This document shows, piece after piece, positions 24,893 through 33,932 of a stretch of DNA of 64,000 nt. The stretch's first letter is position 1. Each line of letters begins with the position of its first letter. The position numbers and the translations under genes are program-made. The DNA lies in the NCBI RefSeq assembly GCF_014196345.1, contig NZ_JACIDN010000008.1:216396-280395 (forward strand), in the 5' to 3' direction. The notes under the pieces were generated by a model that saw only the letters and a program-made list of their open reading frames with translations, made no database searches and was not told the DNA's origin. The DNA comes from Methylobacterium brachythecii (lineage in GTDB: Bacteria; Pseudomonadota; Alphaproteobacteria; Rhizobiales; Beijerinckiaceae).

Positions 24893-25648
24893 ATGCCGAG
24901 ACCTGATCGCTTCACTGGCAAAGTCGCTTTCGTCACTGGGGCTGCGGGCGGCATCGGCCGCGCGGCGGCCATCGCCTTCGCCGTCGAGGGCGCGCGCGTC
25001 GCCATCCTAGACCGTACCGAGGACGCGCTACGGAGCACTGAGGCGGCGGCGAAGGCGGCAGGCGGCGAAGTGCTGGCCATCACGTGCGACGTGTCCCGGC
25101 CGGAGCAGGTGGAGGCGGCCGTCAACCAGGTGGTCGAACGGTTCGGGCGGCTGGACGTGGCGTTCAACAATGCTGGCGTCGAGAACAAGGCGGCCCCGCT
25201 CCACGAGATCGAGCTTGAGGAGTGGGATCGCATCCTCGGCATCAATCTGCGCGGCACCTTCGTCTGCATGAAGCACGAGCTGGCGCAGATGGTGCGCCAG
25301 GGCGGGGGCGTGGTGGTCAACACCGCGTCGGGTGCAGGGATCTGCGGTGTCGCCGGCGGGGCTTCCTACGCCGCTTCCAAGCACGCGATCATCGGCATGA
25401 CGAAGTCTGCCGCGCTCGACTACGCCAAACAGAACATCCGCGTGAACGCCGTCCTGCCCGGCAACATCGAGACGCCGATGATGGACCGCTTCACCGGCGG
25501 CGACATCCAGAAGGCGATCGACCTTGAACCGGTCGGCCGTCTGGGAAAGCCGGAGGAGATCGCGGAGGCGGTGCTGTGGATGGCTTCCGACCTTGGCGGC
25601 TTCGTCACCGGCGCAGCGACCGTGATCGACGGCGGCTGGTCGCTGTGA
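24893..25648 (+). CDS. Short-chain dehydrogenase/reductase (SDR)
   Basis: 251 aa classical SDR. Cofactor loop TGAAGGIGRAAA (about 15-26), NNAG (about 90), Ser in NTASGAG, catalytic YAASK, and a C-terminal DGGWSL. Acidic residue D40 after beta-2 (VAILDRTED) suggests NAD. AAGGAATAAC precedes the start. The stop overlaps the next gene start by one base. The substrate cannot be read from sequence. Confidence 0.88.
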   Translation: MPRPDRFTGKVAFVTGAAGGIGRAAAIAFAVEGARVAILDRTEDALRSTEAAAKAAGGEVLAITCDVSRPEQVEAAVNQVVERFGRLDVAFNNAGVENKAAPLHEIELEEWDRILGINLRGTFVCMKHELAQMVRQGGGVVVNTASGAGICGVAGGASYAASKHAIIGMTKSAALDYAKQNIRVNAVLPGNIETPMMDRFTGGDIQKAIDLEPVGRLGKPEEIAEAVLWMASDLGGFVTGAATVIDGGWSL

Positions 25649-26142
25649 TGGCCCGGTTGCACGCACCACGCGGGTTGTTGTCCCTCGCGCTCACCACAAC
25701 CCTGGCGGCAACGTGTGAGAGCGGGCGCGCCGAGTCCACGCCCAGCCGGGCTGGCGCGGAGGGAAGGAACGCCGTGACCATGATCGAGATCGTTGCCGGT
25801 GATCGGCGGTGGAAGGCGCGCATCGACTCCACCCCGGCCGGGCGCGACTTCCTCGCTCAGCTACCGCTGGAGCTGACGCTGAAGGATTTCGGCGGCAACG
25901 AGAAGATCGCCGACCTGCCCCGACCGCTCACCCGCAAGGATGAGCCCGTGGCCGCGACGCCGCGCGCGGGCGATGTTGCGTTCTATGCGCCATGGGGCAA
26001 CCTCGCCATCTTCTACCGGGACGGCCACCATTCGCCCGGCCTGATCCCGCTGGGCCGAATCGAGGGAAGCGCAGCTCCGTTCGAGGAGCGCGGGCCGGTC
26101 AAGGTTTCGATCCAGCCGGTCGCAACAGCCCCGTCAAAATAA
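25648..26142 (+). CDS. Secreted cyclophilin-like fold protein
   Basis: 164 aa. An N-terminal leader (LLSLALTTTLAATC) suggests export; the Cys could be a weak lipobox. The body, with LPLELTLKDFGGNEKIADLP and GDVAFYAPWGNLAIFYRDG, is the cyclophilin-like_2 domain often found next to SDR or aldo-keto reductase genes. It is translationally coupled to the SDR. Function unknown. Confidence 0.75.
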   Translation: MARLHAPRGLLSLALTTTLAATCESGRAESTPSRAGAEGRNAVTMIEIVAGDRRWKARIDSTPAGRDFLAQLPLELTLKDFGGNEKIADLPRPLTRKDEPVAATPRAGDVAFYAPWGNLAIFYRDGHHSPGLIPLGRIEGSAAPFEERGPVKVSIQPVATAPSK

Positions 26143-26149
26143 CAGAACG

Positions 26150-26363
26150 CCACGCAGATATCTTCCTCGACACTTTACGCTGTCGCTCATCTTCAAATTG
26201 CGCTCCGGCAGATGCTGTCAGTTCGCTCCCGACCGCAGCCCCATAGAACGCCGTTCACAAACAGCCGGTTGTCAGCGCCGCTGCGACCAGGATCGCCCAC
26301 CTTTCCGGACAGCAGTGGTGCAATCCGCAGCCATTGCTCCTCGCTCAACTCGTATCGCTTCAC
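26150..26363 (-). pseudogene. IS5-family transposase remnant
   Basis: Reading leftward from a GTG at 26363 gives KRYELSEEQWLRIAPLLSGK, then DPGRSGADNRLFVNGVLW, the start of IS5/IS1031-type transposases. A one-base deletion after VLW shifts the frame; LRSGAN continues in the next frame and then meets TGA, and only LPER is recognisable afterwards. No catalytic core remains. A small palindrome TCAGGGAAACCCTGA lies at 26423-26437, upstream of the remnant. Confidence 0.75.
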
Positions 26364-26908
26364 GCCTATCGATCCACTTCGAACCGTAAAACTCGGAGAC
26401 GACTTGATTCAGCACACTGCCCTCAGGGAAACCCTGAATGTGAATTGGTCCCAGCTCGCTGTCGCATTGGGTCTCACCGCTTGCGAAACGTCTACTAATT
26501 CACTTTTGCGCTCCAAAGCAGACCATCCCAAATCCACCCAACCAAGTCGTGCACCGCCGCCGCTACGCGCCACAAACGGACCATCGCAACTGTCCTAACG
26601 AACGTCTGCACACGAAGAAAGAACAGACGCACGTGTCTTAGGCTAGCGGTCACCACATCCTTGTTGTAGGGCCGCTCGGCGACCTCGTCCGCGAACATGC
26701 GGAAGTAGTCCGTGACGACCGCAGCGACCTCCGCCGAGGATCAACTTGTGCAGCTTTGAGGTAGCTGGGCGCTTCGGTTGCTAGAAATTCCCTTCGAAAG
26801 CGGGCTCTCGGTCGTCAACGGCTAGCTGTAGCTGTGGAGTGGTTCGGGGGCGGGTATCCTGGCCGCTTAGGAATTCTCCCCGATTCGTCTCCGAGAGCGT
26901 CGTCGAGC
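26364..26908. other. Intergenic region with a possible restriction-enzyme head-domain fragment
   Basis: About 545 bp. On the minus strand near 26630-26735 a short stretch reads EVAAVVTDYFRMFADEVAER then PYNKD, which resembles the N-terminal head domain of McrA/HNH-type restriction enzymes. It is bounded by stops and has no usable gene around it, so it looks like debris from an earlier defence gene. The rest shows nothing clear; the promoter of the following GHKL gene must lie here. Confidence 0.35.
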
Positions 26909-27808
26909 ATGTTGATCCGATTGTGGGGAAATTGGCTTGGGGCAAGTGATGTTGACAGGGCGGTACGTGCGGCGGGAAACCCTTTCGCCTCGCCTGCGCC
27001 GGTCACCTTCCAGGTGATGAGCGAGACCAAGCTGCTGCTCGATGCTTGCGTGCGCCTCCTTGCCTATTCGAACCAGATTATTGCTCAAGGCATCCCGGTC
27101 CGTCTCGTGTTCGAACTCGGCCCGGCGATGGGCTACCTCGACCGGATGGGGTTCTTCGATCACCTCACGCCTGAGGTTGAGGTATTCCCGGATCGTCCTG
27201 CTGTGTCCGGCGCGTATGTGTTCGGAGGCAACAACCGGGGCCTCGTGGAAATCTGTGCCATCCGTCCGGGGATGGATGCCCACGACCTGATCTCCAAGCT
27301 GAAGGGAACCATTGGCGCGACCTGCGGGGGCCGGACCGATTTTCCGCAATTCGAGGATGCGATGACAACGATCCTCTCGGAGCTAATGGACAACGTGTAC
27401 CTGCACGGTGGTAACGGTGCGACCGGTCATGCTGCCTTCCAATCGTACCCAGCCTCCAACAAGGCGCGTGTCGTGGTCTCCGATAACGGGCGGGGGCTGA
27501 TGCAGACCATCCGCCCCCCCTTGGAAGATCGAGACCCGAGCTATCGCCACGTTCGGGACGTTGACCTGCTCGTGGAGATGTTCCGCGATGGCCTGTCGCG
27601 ATTCGACGACCCCTCTCATGGAAATGGTCTGAAGGGGTGTGCGACCAAAGCGATCAAATATCGCGCCACGCTCGATGTGCGGCTCAGGTCGCAAGCGGTG
27701 ACGCTGGTGCCGTCGGGGGAGGCATACATCCAAAATACCGCCTTCCTCTCATCGGATTTACCGGAGCTCGCCGGAACTCACATCGCTTTCGAACTGTCTC
27801 TTGTCTGA
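26909..27808 (+). CDS. GHKL-type ATP-binding protein preceding the CBASS genes
   Basis: 299 aa. Residues about 40-130 are an alpha/beta region somewhat like a STAS domain (PVRLVFELGPAMGYLDRM). The GHKL ATPase follows: N box SELMDNVYLHGG (N162), G1 box VVVSDNGRGL (D192), and G2 GNGLKG (238-243). There is no phospho-acceptor His domain, so it is not a classical histidine kinase. I use ATG 26909; an in-frame GTG at 26834 would add 25 residues. The STAS-like gene follows after 45 bp. ATP-driven sensing or partner switching in defence is plausible but unproven. Confidence 0.75.
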   Translation: MLIRLWGNWLGASDVDRAVRAAGNPFASPAPVTFQVMSETKLLLDACVRLLAYSNQIIAQGIPVRLVFELGPAMGYLDRMGFFDHLTPEVEVFPDRPAVSGAYVFGGNNRGLVEICAIRPGMDAHDLISKLKGTIGATCGGRTDFPQFEDAMTTILSELMDNVYLHGGNGATGHAAFQSYPASNKARVVVSDNGRGLMQTIRPPLEDRDPSYRHVRDVDLLVEMFRDGLSRFDDPSHGNGLKGCATKAIKYRATLDVRLRSQAVTLVPSGEAYIQNTAFLSSDLPELAGTHIAFELSLV

Positions 27809-27853
27809 CGCCATCATCACCGCTTAAATGACGGACATGAACCAGGTGCTCCG

Positions 27854-28387
27854 ATGATCGTGCTTCGCGATATGATGCCCAAGTCCGAGGGCTGGGGCCG
27901 GGAGATGGGTCGACCGGTTTTCTCGAAGCTCGTCGAGCATGTCGAGCGCAACCCCGACCAGACGATCTTCCCAATCTCCTTCAAGGGCGTGAAGCAGGTC
28001 GACTACTCCTTCGCATCAGAGACGGTCGTTCAGCTCGCCCGTCGCTACAAGGGCGAGAAGGGCTTCTACCTGTTCGAAATCGCCACGCCTTACATCGAGG
28101 AAAACATCGACGCGGCCGCCCGTCGTGTCGAGCAGCCGCTGGTCATCGGCGATGCGAAGGGCCATCGGTTTATCGGCGCCGAACCCAGCACCGGATCGAA
28201 GGCCGCGCTCGATTTCGTCGTCGCACGCTCGCACGCACGTACCGCCGAAATCGCTGCCGGCATTCATGTCACGGTGGCGAACGCTTCCATGAAGCTCAAG
28301 CAGCTATGGTCGAGCGGCTTCCTTCTGCGGCGGGAAAGCGTCGCCGATTCGGGCGGTGTCGAGTTCGTCTACCAGCGCATCGCATAG
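27854..28387 (+). CDS. STAS-like DUF4325 protein with C-terminal winged helix
   Basis: 177 aa. The first half, with TIFPISFKGVKQVDYSFASE and RRYKGEKGFYLFEIATPY, fits the STAS-like DUF4325 domain. The C-terminal part (AEIAAGIHVTVANASMKLKQ, SSGFLLRRESV) reads like a winged helix. DUF4325 proteins often sit beside GHKL ATPases, suggesting an anti-sigma/anti-anti-sigma style pair. It is co-directional with the CBASS genes, which begin 107 bp later, and could control them or form a separate module. Confidence 0.7.
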   Translation: MIVLRDMMPKSEGWGREMGRPVFSKLVEHVERNPDQTIFPISFKGVKQVDYSFASETVVQLARRYKGEKGFYLFEIATPYIEENIDAAARRVEQPLVIGDAKGHRFIGAEPSTGSKAALDFVVARSHARTAEIAAGIHVTVANASMKLKQLWSSGFLLRRESVADSGGVEFVYQRIA

Positions 28388-28494
28388 GTCGTCGGGGTTC
28401 GTAGTAAACGAGCCCTTGACGACATTCGGCCACATCACCATAAATGGCTTCACTTAAGGAGATTGGCGAGCCGCCCATCTCATTGGAGATGCCC

Positions 28495-29694
28495 ATGTTC
28501 GTTGATCATCGCTTAGCCCATCGAAAGGCCTACATCATCAACCTGCTCGCGCGCATGTGCGCCGAGCTCGACATCACCGAAAGCCGGCTCCAGCAGGCTA
28601 AAGAGCGCTACGAGGGCGTCGCCCGGTGGCTTGCCGCTGGCGACCACTTCCTGCTGCACGACCTCTCCATCTACCTGCAGGGCTCCACCGCCCTCGGGAC
28701 GTCGGTGCGCCCCGTCGGCAAGAACGAGCACGACGTCGATCTCGTCGCATTCTTGCCCGAGGGGTCCACAGCGCAGACGCCCGCCTACATTAAGAAGGTG
28801 ATCGGCGACCGCCTCAAGGCGCACGCGACCTATGCCCGGCTGCTGGAGGAGAAGATCCGGTGCTGGCGGCTGGTCTACACGAACGAGTTCCACCTCGACA
28901 TCACGCCGGCGATCCTGAACCTCGCCTGCCGCAACCAGGGGGAGCTCGTCCCCGACAAGAGCCTGCGGGAATGGAAGGGCAGCAACCCGCGCGGGTACCG
29001 CGAGGCGTTCGAGGCACGCGCGGCGCTGGTGCCGCTCATCAAGGTTACGAAGGCCTTTGACGAGTCGATCCAAAGCCGCGCCGACATCGAGCCGTTCCCC
29101 ATCACCTCCAACGGCCGCAGCATCCTGTGCAGGATCGTCCAGGTGGCCAAGCGGCACCGCGACGTCCACTTCGAGGGGCAAGATCTCGCCCTCTGGCCGA
29201 TCTCGGTCATCCTCACCACGCTGATCGCGTGGAGCTATGAGCGCTGCGTCAAGGCGGGGGTCTACGAAACCGAGTTCGACCTCATGATCGCCGTCCTGAG
29301 GGGGATGCCGGACTTCATCCGCCGGACGCTGCCGGACGGATCCCCGGGCTGGCACATCCCGAACGAGACCACCATCGACGAGAACTTCGCGGAGCGCTGG
29401 AACGACGACCCGGACAAGGCAGGTGCCTTCTTTACTTGGCACGCCAAGGCGGTGGCGGACATGGAGAACCTCTCGCGCGTCGATGGCGCCGACCAGGTGC
29501 GGAAGGGGATGGACGAATCGTTCGGGCCCCGTCCGGTCGGCGCCGCCTTCACCGCGCTGGACAACGAGATCGCCAATGTCCGCCGCTCCGGCCTGTTGAA
29601 AGTGGCGCCGCTCGTCGGCCTCACGGCCGCGCCGTCCGTCGCGGCTGCTGTCCCCGTCAGGAGCAACACGTTCTTCGGGCGGGACTGCGGATGA
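28495..29694 (+). CDS. CBASS nucleotidyltransferase (CD-NTase)
   Basis: 399 aa. The pol-beta-like core has the GS motif and acidic triad: QGSTALGTSV (G63-S64), HDVDLVAFL (D80, D82) and FHLDITPAI (D135). These residues bind nucleotide and magnesium in the cGAS/DncV family, which makes cyclic oligonucleotides during phage infection. GGAG lies 6 bp before ATG 28495; an earlier ATG at 28444 lacks a ribosome site. The C-terminus is a flexible tail ending GRDCG, notable because the next gene encodes an E2-like enzyme known to act on CD-NTase C-termini. It overlaps that gene by 4 bp. Confidence 0.88.
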   Translation: MFVDHRLAHRKAYIINLLARMCAELDITESRLQQAKERYEGVARWLAAGDHFLLHDLSIYLQGSTALGTSVRPVGKNEHDVDLVAFLPEGSTAQTPAYIKKVIGDRLKAHATYARLLEEKIRCWRLVYTNEFHLDITPAILNLACRNQGELVPDKSLREWKGSNPRGYREAFEARAALVPLIKVTKAFDESIQSRADIEPFPITSNGRSILCRIVQVAKRHRDVHFEGQDLALWPISVILTTLIAWSYERCVKAGVYETEFDLMIAVLRGMPDFIRRTLPDGSPGWHIPNETTIDENFAERWNDDPDKAGAFFTWHAKAVADMENLSRVDGADQVRKGMDESFGPRPVGAAFTALDNEIANVRRSGLLKVAPLVGLTAAPSVAAAVPVRSNTFFGRDCG

Positions 29695-30188
29695 AGCCCC
29701 CCGTCCGTCCGCGACGCTTGACGCTCGCCCAGCAGCACGTGAACCTCAAAGGCAGCCCCATGACCCAGGGCGATGGCGGCATCGCGGGCGGCGCGTTGAC
29801 GTGGCGGTTCCAGGCCTCGCCGTCCCCAATCTCACGCATGTACGACCTGCGCCTGATGTACCGGCTCAACGGGGTGCCAGCCGCCTTCGTCGATCACCCT
29901 GATCTGACCTCGCTCGCGAAAGGGGTGAGGATTCCTCACCTCTACTCCGAACAGCCCGCGCGGCTCTGTCTGTACCTTCCCAGCGCCTACGAGTGGCGGT
30001 CCTCAATGCTGCTGGACCGCACCATCGTGCCCTGGGCTGTCCTCTGGCTCTGGTACTTCGAGGACTGGCTGGCGACCGGAGAATGGCGGGGTGGGGGCGT
30101 GCATGTCTCGCCCGAAGTCGAAGCAGAGATCGTCGCCACCAGCCCCGGGCTCGGTGAGGTCTCTCAATCTGGAAAGGAGGCCGCGTGA
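29691..30188 (+). CDS. CBASS E2-like ubiquitin-conjugating-type protein (stand-alone)
   Basis: 165 aa. The central region, with GVRIPHLYSEQPARLCLYLP, EWRSSMLL, TIVPWAVLWLWYFEDWLATG and EWRGGG, is the hallmark of single-E2 CBASS proteins. C93 in RLCLYLP is the candidate catalytic Cys. There is no E1 or JAB gene, so this is the short type II layout. In a Serratia example a lone E2 processes and ligates the CD-NTase C-terminus to activate it. It overlaps the CD-NTase by 4 bp and shares TGATG with capV. Confidence 0.82.
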   Translation: MKPPVRPRRLTLAQQHVNLKGSPMTQGDGGIAGGALTWRFQASPSPISRMYDLRLMYRLNGVPAAFVDHPDLTSLAKGVRIPHLYSEQPARLCLYLPSAYEWRSSMLLDRTIVPWAVLWLWYFEDWLATGEWRGGGVHVSPEVEAEIVATSPGLGEVSQSGKEAA

Positions 30189-31201
30189 TGGAACCCGGCA
30201 TCGACGGTCCCGAATTCCGTAAGATCCTCACCCTCGATGGCGGCGGCATCCGCGGGGTCTTTCCGGCCGCTTTCCTCGCCAAGCTCGAAGAGCATCTCAA
30301 CGAGCCCATCGGCCGCTACTTCGACCTGATTGTCGGCACTAGCACCGGCGCAATCATCGCCGCCGGACTGAGCCTCGGCCTAACCGCCGGGGAGATCCTC
30401 CGCTTCTACGAGGAGAAGGGGCCCACCATCTTCGACCAGCATCGCGGCCCCTTCGCGAACTGGATTACCAGACAAGCGCGGTCGGCCCGCCATTGGATGG
30501 GCACGAAATACTCCAACACGAGCCTTCGGGAGGCGCTCGACGAGGTGCTCGGCACTCGTCTGATTGGGGAAAGCCAGACCCGTCTGATCATCCCGGCTTG
30601 GCATCCTGTTCTGGAGCGCGTCTACCTCTACAAGACCGCCCATCACCCGCGTTTCGAGACCGACTACCTTCAGCCGGCGGTCGATGCCGCAATGGCGAGC
30701 GCGGCAGCGCCGACTTTCCTCGACCCCTACCTCACGAAGGAAGAGGTCGAACTCGTCGACGGCGGCGTCTGGGCAAACAATCCCATCGGGGTGGCGGCGG
30801 TCGAGGCGGTGGGGGTGCTGCGGTGGCCGGGCGATCGGCTCAAGATCCTGAGCATCGGAACGACCAACGACGTGAAGGCGCCCAGCCGGATCGGAGGCAA
30901 GCTAGGTGCGGCGCCGAACCTCGCGCGGCTCTTCATGGCGGGTCAGTCCCACAGCGCTCTCGGCGCCGCGAAGATCATCACAGGCGATGTGCACGACCGC
31001 AAGGCGATCTGGCGGATCGACCAGACCGTCCCGTTGGACCGCTACACGCTCGATGACGTCTCGCGCATCGCCGAGATGAAGAACCGGGCCATCGTCGAGG
31101 CGCGTGAGCAACTTCCCGAACTGCGCCGTCACTTCTTCGGAGAGGTCGCCTTAGAGTTCGAACCCTTCCACCGGCTGCCGGCTGTGAAAGCCGCGGCGTG
31201 A
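30188..31201 (+). CDS. capV: CBASS effector: patatin-like phospholipase CapV
   Basis: 337 aa. Patatin catalytic elements: oxyanion hole DGGGIRG (17-23), nucleophile S52 in GTSTG, and D191 in LVDGGVWANNP. In CBASS such enzymes are switched on by a cyclic dinucleotide and degrade inner-membrane phospholipids, killing the infected cell. AAGGAGG lies just before ATG 30188. Last gene of the CD-NTase-E2-CapV operon. Confidence 0.9.
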   Translation: MEPGIDGPEFRKILTLDGGGIRGVFPAAFLAKLEEHLNEPIGRYFDLIVGTSTGAIIAAGLSLGLTAGEILRFYEEKGPTIFDQHRGPFANWITRQARSARHWMGTKYSNTSLREALDEVLGTRLIGESQTRLIIPAWHPVLERVYLYKTAHHPRFETDYLQPAVDAAMASAAAPTFLDPYLTKEEVELVDGGVWANNPIGVAAVEAVGVLRWPGDRLKILSIGTTNDVKAPSRIGGKLGAAPNLARLFMAGQSHSALGAAKIITGDVHDRKAIWRIDQTVPLDRYTLDDVSRIAEMKNRAIVEAREQLPELRRHFFGEVALEFEPFHRLPAVKAAA

Positions 31202-31907
31202 GCAATAGCAGTCCAGGCCAAGGGCGCTGCGAAGGCTGAAGCCCCTTACGTGCGGGCGTGGGAATGCTCGACGCCTGCCTCGCAGGCCAAAACCGCCCCG
31301 ATCTGCTCCCGGTTTTCCAATTTGAAGCGGAAGGCATCAAAGGGGCGGGGCGGCCTGTATCAAAGCTCCCCGGCCAAGAAGACAATTATCAGCGTCTGAA
31401 TGTTGCTCGCGGGCTGCGGCTCTGAGACGGACCGCGCCTCGACGGACAACGCAACTTCCCGACGTTATGGCAGCCCGCAAAGCGTCTGCTTTGAGGCGTG
31501 AAGCAGCCCTCCAGAAAGGCGGCGTGCGAGGTTAGCTCTGGGTCATCTTCAGGCGTTCGTCTGCGCCGCACTATTTGGCCGCTTCAACGCCCTATCGTCC
31601 GGAATCCGACGGGTCGCTTTCAGGCAGTCTCATTCGGCACAAATGTATTAGCCGCATAACCACAACAGCTCTTGCCGTTCTGTAAGCGCACTTCGCGGCC
31701 GTGATTGCGATGCTCGTGTTGCGTATCCCATTGCGCGCCAGCAGTTTCACCATGCGCACGAAGATGCGCCCCGTTTAACGAAACGCCGCGCATGTCTTGC
31801 GCGACATACAGCCGACTGACAGCTGCACGTCGCGCTTCAAGCATGTTCAGCTACGATATGCCGCCACTATTGAGAGCTTCAGCGGCAATACAAAGGTTAC
31901 TCAACGA
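31202..31907. other. Gene-poor spacer after capV
   Basis: About 700 bp. A small hairpin GCCTGC-CTC-GCAGGC lies at 31273-31287 and might end the CBASS transcript. Short frames on both strands have no ribosome site or recognisable motif. Confidence 0.4.
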
Positions 31908-32192
31908 TCATTTCGATGCGATCTGGGGCTCACCATACAACCCACCTATCGCATCCAACTTCTGGTTTATCGTGTCATCACGGACGATTAGATACTTTGC
32001 CCGAAGAGCTGTCGTGACAGCATGCGCAAGAGTTAGCCCGACATAGCTTTCCGAGAAATTCTCGTATTCGGCTGGCGTTACGAACGACGCCCTCCAATTC
32101 GTTGAAAATCTCATAATAGTGAAGTGCCCCGAGAAATGCTTTCTTGCCATTTCCTCGAACAACTCGATGAGTTCTACTTCCATTCGTGTCAT
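31908..32192 (-). CDS. Hypothetical protein
   Basis: 94 aa, not recognised: MTRMEVELIELFEEMARKHF start, FTIMRFSTNWRASF in the middle. Acidic N-terminal helix, no leader. Base composition is lower in GC than the flanking housekeeping genes, like the integrase-linked element. It could be cargo of that element. Confidence 0.45.
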   Translation of the reverse strand: MTRMEVELIELFEEMARKHFSGHFTIMRFSTNWRASFVTPAEYENFSESYVGLTLAHAVTTALRAKYLIVRDDTINQKLDAIGGLYGEPQIASK

Positions 32193-32227
32193 AGAATTTT
32201 CCTTTAATACTGCATTAATATAACTAC

Positions 32228-32632
32228 TCAGAAAATCAGAAGTTTCGACACAATGGACTCATAGAAATTCCTGTGGTAAAGTCTTGCGTTTCGGTGCGCG
32301 CTAGCAGCCTCTTGGTGCCCCTGCAGATGCGCAACGGGACACGAGCCTCCCCGCACACCGAACGCGACATTCGACCAACTCGCCGCGCGAAACGCGGCGA
32401 CATACCAATTTGGCAGAGGGTCAGCCTCGGAAGTTCCGCCACCCGCGACCAGCGCCACGCGCGTTGCCTCATGCGCCGCTTCTGTCAGTTCGGGACACAG
32501 CTTGGCTGCTGCAGCCTCATGCGCGAGAGCCGCCTCCCCGTGCGCCTCTGCCGCCATCGCGTGGCGCGAGAGGACTGCCTCATGCTCATCGCCAGGGCCG
32601 GCCTCGGTCGAGACCTGCGCAGCGGTGATCAT
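32228..32632 (-). CDS. Hypothetical protein, Ala/His/Glu-rich
   Basis: 134 aa from ATG 32632, with AAGGAG touching the start. Residues about 10-60 form an Ala/Glu/His-rich helix (HEAVLSRHAMAAEAHGEAAL) that may be a coiled coil; the C-terminal part has PNWYVAAFRAASWSNVAFGV. No known domain. It lies just downstream of the integrase gene. Confidence 0.5.
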   Translation of the reverse strand: MITAAQVSTEAGPGDEHEAVLSRHAMAAEAHGEAALAHEAAAAKLCPELTEAAHEATRVALVAGGGTSEADPLPNWYVAAFRAASWSNVAFGVRGGSCPVAHLQGHQEAASAHRNARLYHRNFYESIVSKLLIF

Positions 32633-32684
32633 CTCCTTCTCTCCCCTGATTTGCACGCGTGACGCGAGACCCGTTGCGTTCGGA

Positions 32685-33932
32685 TTAAGCGGCAAAGGCG
32701 CGGTCGAGCGCGTCGCGCGCCACGTCGCTATTCCGGACGGCTTGCGTGTAGTGGCTCAGGGTCACGGCCGGGCTCGCATGGCCCGCGATCTTGGCCACGA
32801 GACCGACTTCGACGCCTTCGGCTTGCAGGGTCGAGATGAACGAGTGCCGGGCGGAGTGCGGCGTGACGTAAGGGAGGCCAGCGCGCTTCAGCAGCACTGC
32901 CCAGATTCGGGTGCGGAAGTTGGCGTAGAGGTGGACTCCTCCTCCCCCTATCCGTGGCAGCGGCCACGTCTGCCGCGTCCCGAGACCGGGGAACACACGG
33001 TGCGGCTCGCCCTCTCGATGCGGGCAGATCTTGCGCCACGCGGTCAGCATCGCGCGCAACCGCGCCGACATCGGGATTGAACGGCGCCCCGCCGCCGTCT
33101 TCGTCACCTCAGAAACGGTGCCGTCGATCTCCTGCATTCGGCAGATGCGGATTATGCCGGCCGCGAAGTCTACGTCCTCCCACAGCAGCGCGAGCATCTC
33201 ACTTGGGCGGGTGCCGGCGAGGAACGGAAAGGCGACGAAGATGCCTTTCTCTGGATCGGCATCGGCAACGGTGAGGAGGCTCGTCACCTGCTGAGAAGTC
33301 AGGATGGCCTTGACCGGCTTCGCACGGCCCTTGCCGAGACGGGTCGGCATCGCGGGGGGTCGGACGCCAAGGTCCTCCGCAGCCAGCGCGAGTGCGCCAC
33401 CGAGGTATTTTCGAGCGCGATTGGCGGTGGAGGCGCCCACTTGCTGGACGAGGAGCTTGTGCCAGCTCCGGATCTCGCTCGTGGACAGTCGGTTGAGCTT
33501 GATCGCACCGAGGGTCGGCTTGAGCGCCGAGCCCTGCGGCACGAGACCAGACTCCGTGTAGGCGCGGCGCTCCGCAGGGGTTGCGTCAGCTAACAGCGGA
33601 TCGGTGATGTAGCGTGCCGCCTGCACGTAGCCGAACAGCGTGCGGTCCTTGACTTCACCGCGGCGGTTCTCGAGCCAGAGCGCAACGGCTTCGCCGACCG
33701 TGACGACTTCGCGTTCGGGCACGTAGGTCCGTGCCTCGACCGCGGCAGCGATCTCGTTGCGTCGAGCAATCGCCTCCTTCTGTCGCTCGAAGAAGAGCTG
33801 GACGCGCGCACCGGTCTTCGGGTCGATGAAGTTTAAGACCCAGCGCGTGTTGATAACAAACTCGCCAGAACGCAGCTTGCGCCGCCGATCGCGCTTGGTC
33901 AGGCTGATGTTGAAGGGGTTCGAGGCCGGCAC
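32685..33932 (-). CDS. Phage-type tyrosine integrase
   Basis: 415 aa. An N-terminal arm-binding region (about 1-60) and a core-binding domain precede the catalytic domain, with Arg in LAGTRPSEMLAL, HxxR in PHSARHSFISTL, His in IAGHASPAVT and nucleophile Tyr in LSHYTQAV. It is longer than XerD and has the extra N-terminal domain of mobile-element integrases. It should integrate the element that also carries the VapE-type and excisionase-like genes. The upstream 400 bp hold repeats that may be its arm sites. Confidence 0.9.
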   Translation of the reverse strand: MPASNPFNISLTKRDRRRKLRSGEFVINTRWVLNFIDPKTGARVQLFFERQKEAIARRNEIAAAVEARTYVPEREVVTVGEAVALWLENRRGEVKDRTLFGYVQAARYITDPLLADATPAERRAYTESGLVPQGSALKPTLGAIKLNRLSTSEIRSWHKLLVQQVGASTANRARKYLGGALALAAEDLGVRPPAMPTRLGKGRAKPVKAILTSQQVTSLLTVADADPEKGIFVAFPFLAGTRPSEMLALLWEDVDFAAGIIRICRMQEIDGTVSEVTKTAAGRRSIPMSARLRAMLTAWRKICPHREGEPHRVFPGLGTRQTWPLPRIGGGGVHLYANFRTRIWAVLLKRAGLPYVTPHSARHSFISTLQAEGVEVGLVAKIAGHASPAVTLSHYTQAVRNSDVARDALDRAFAA

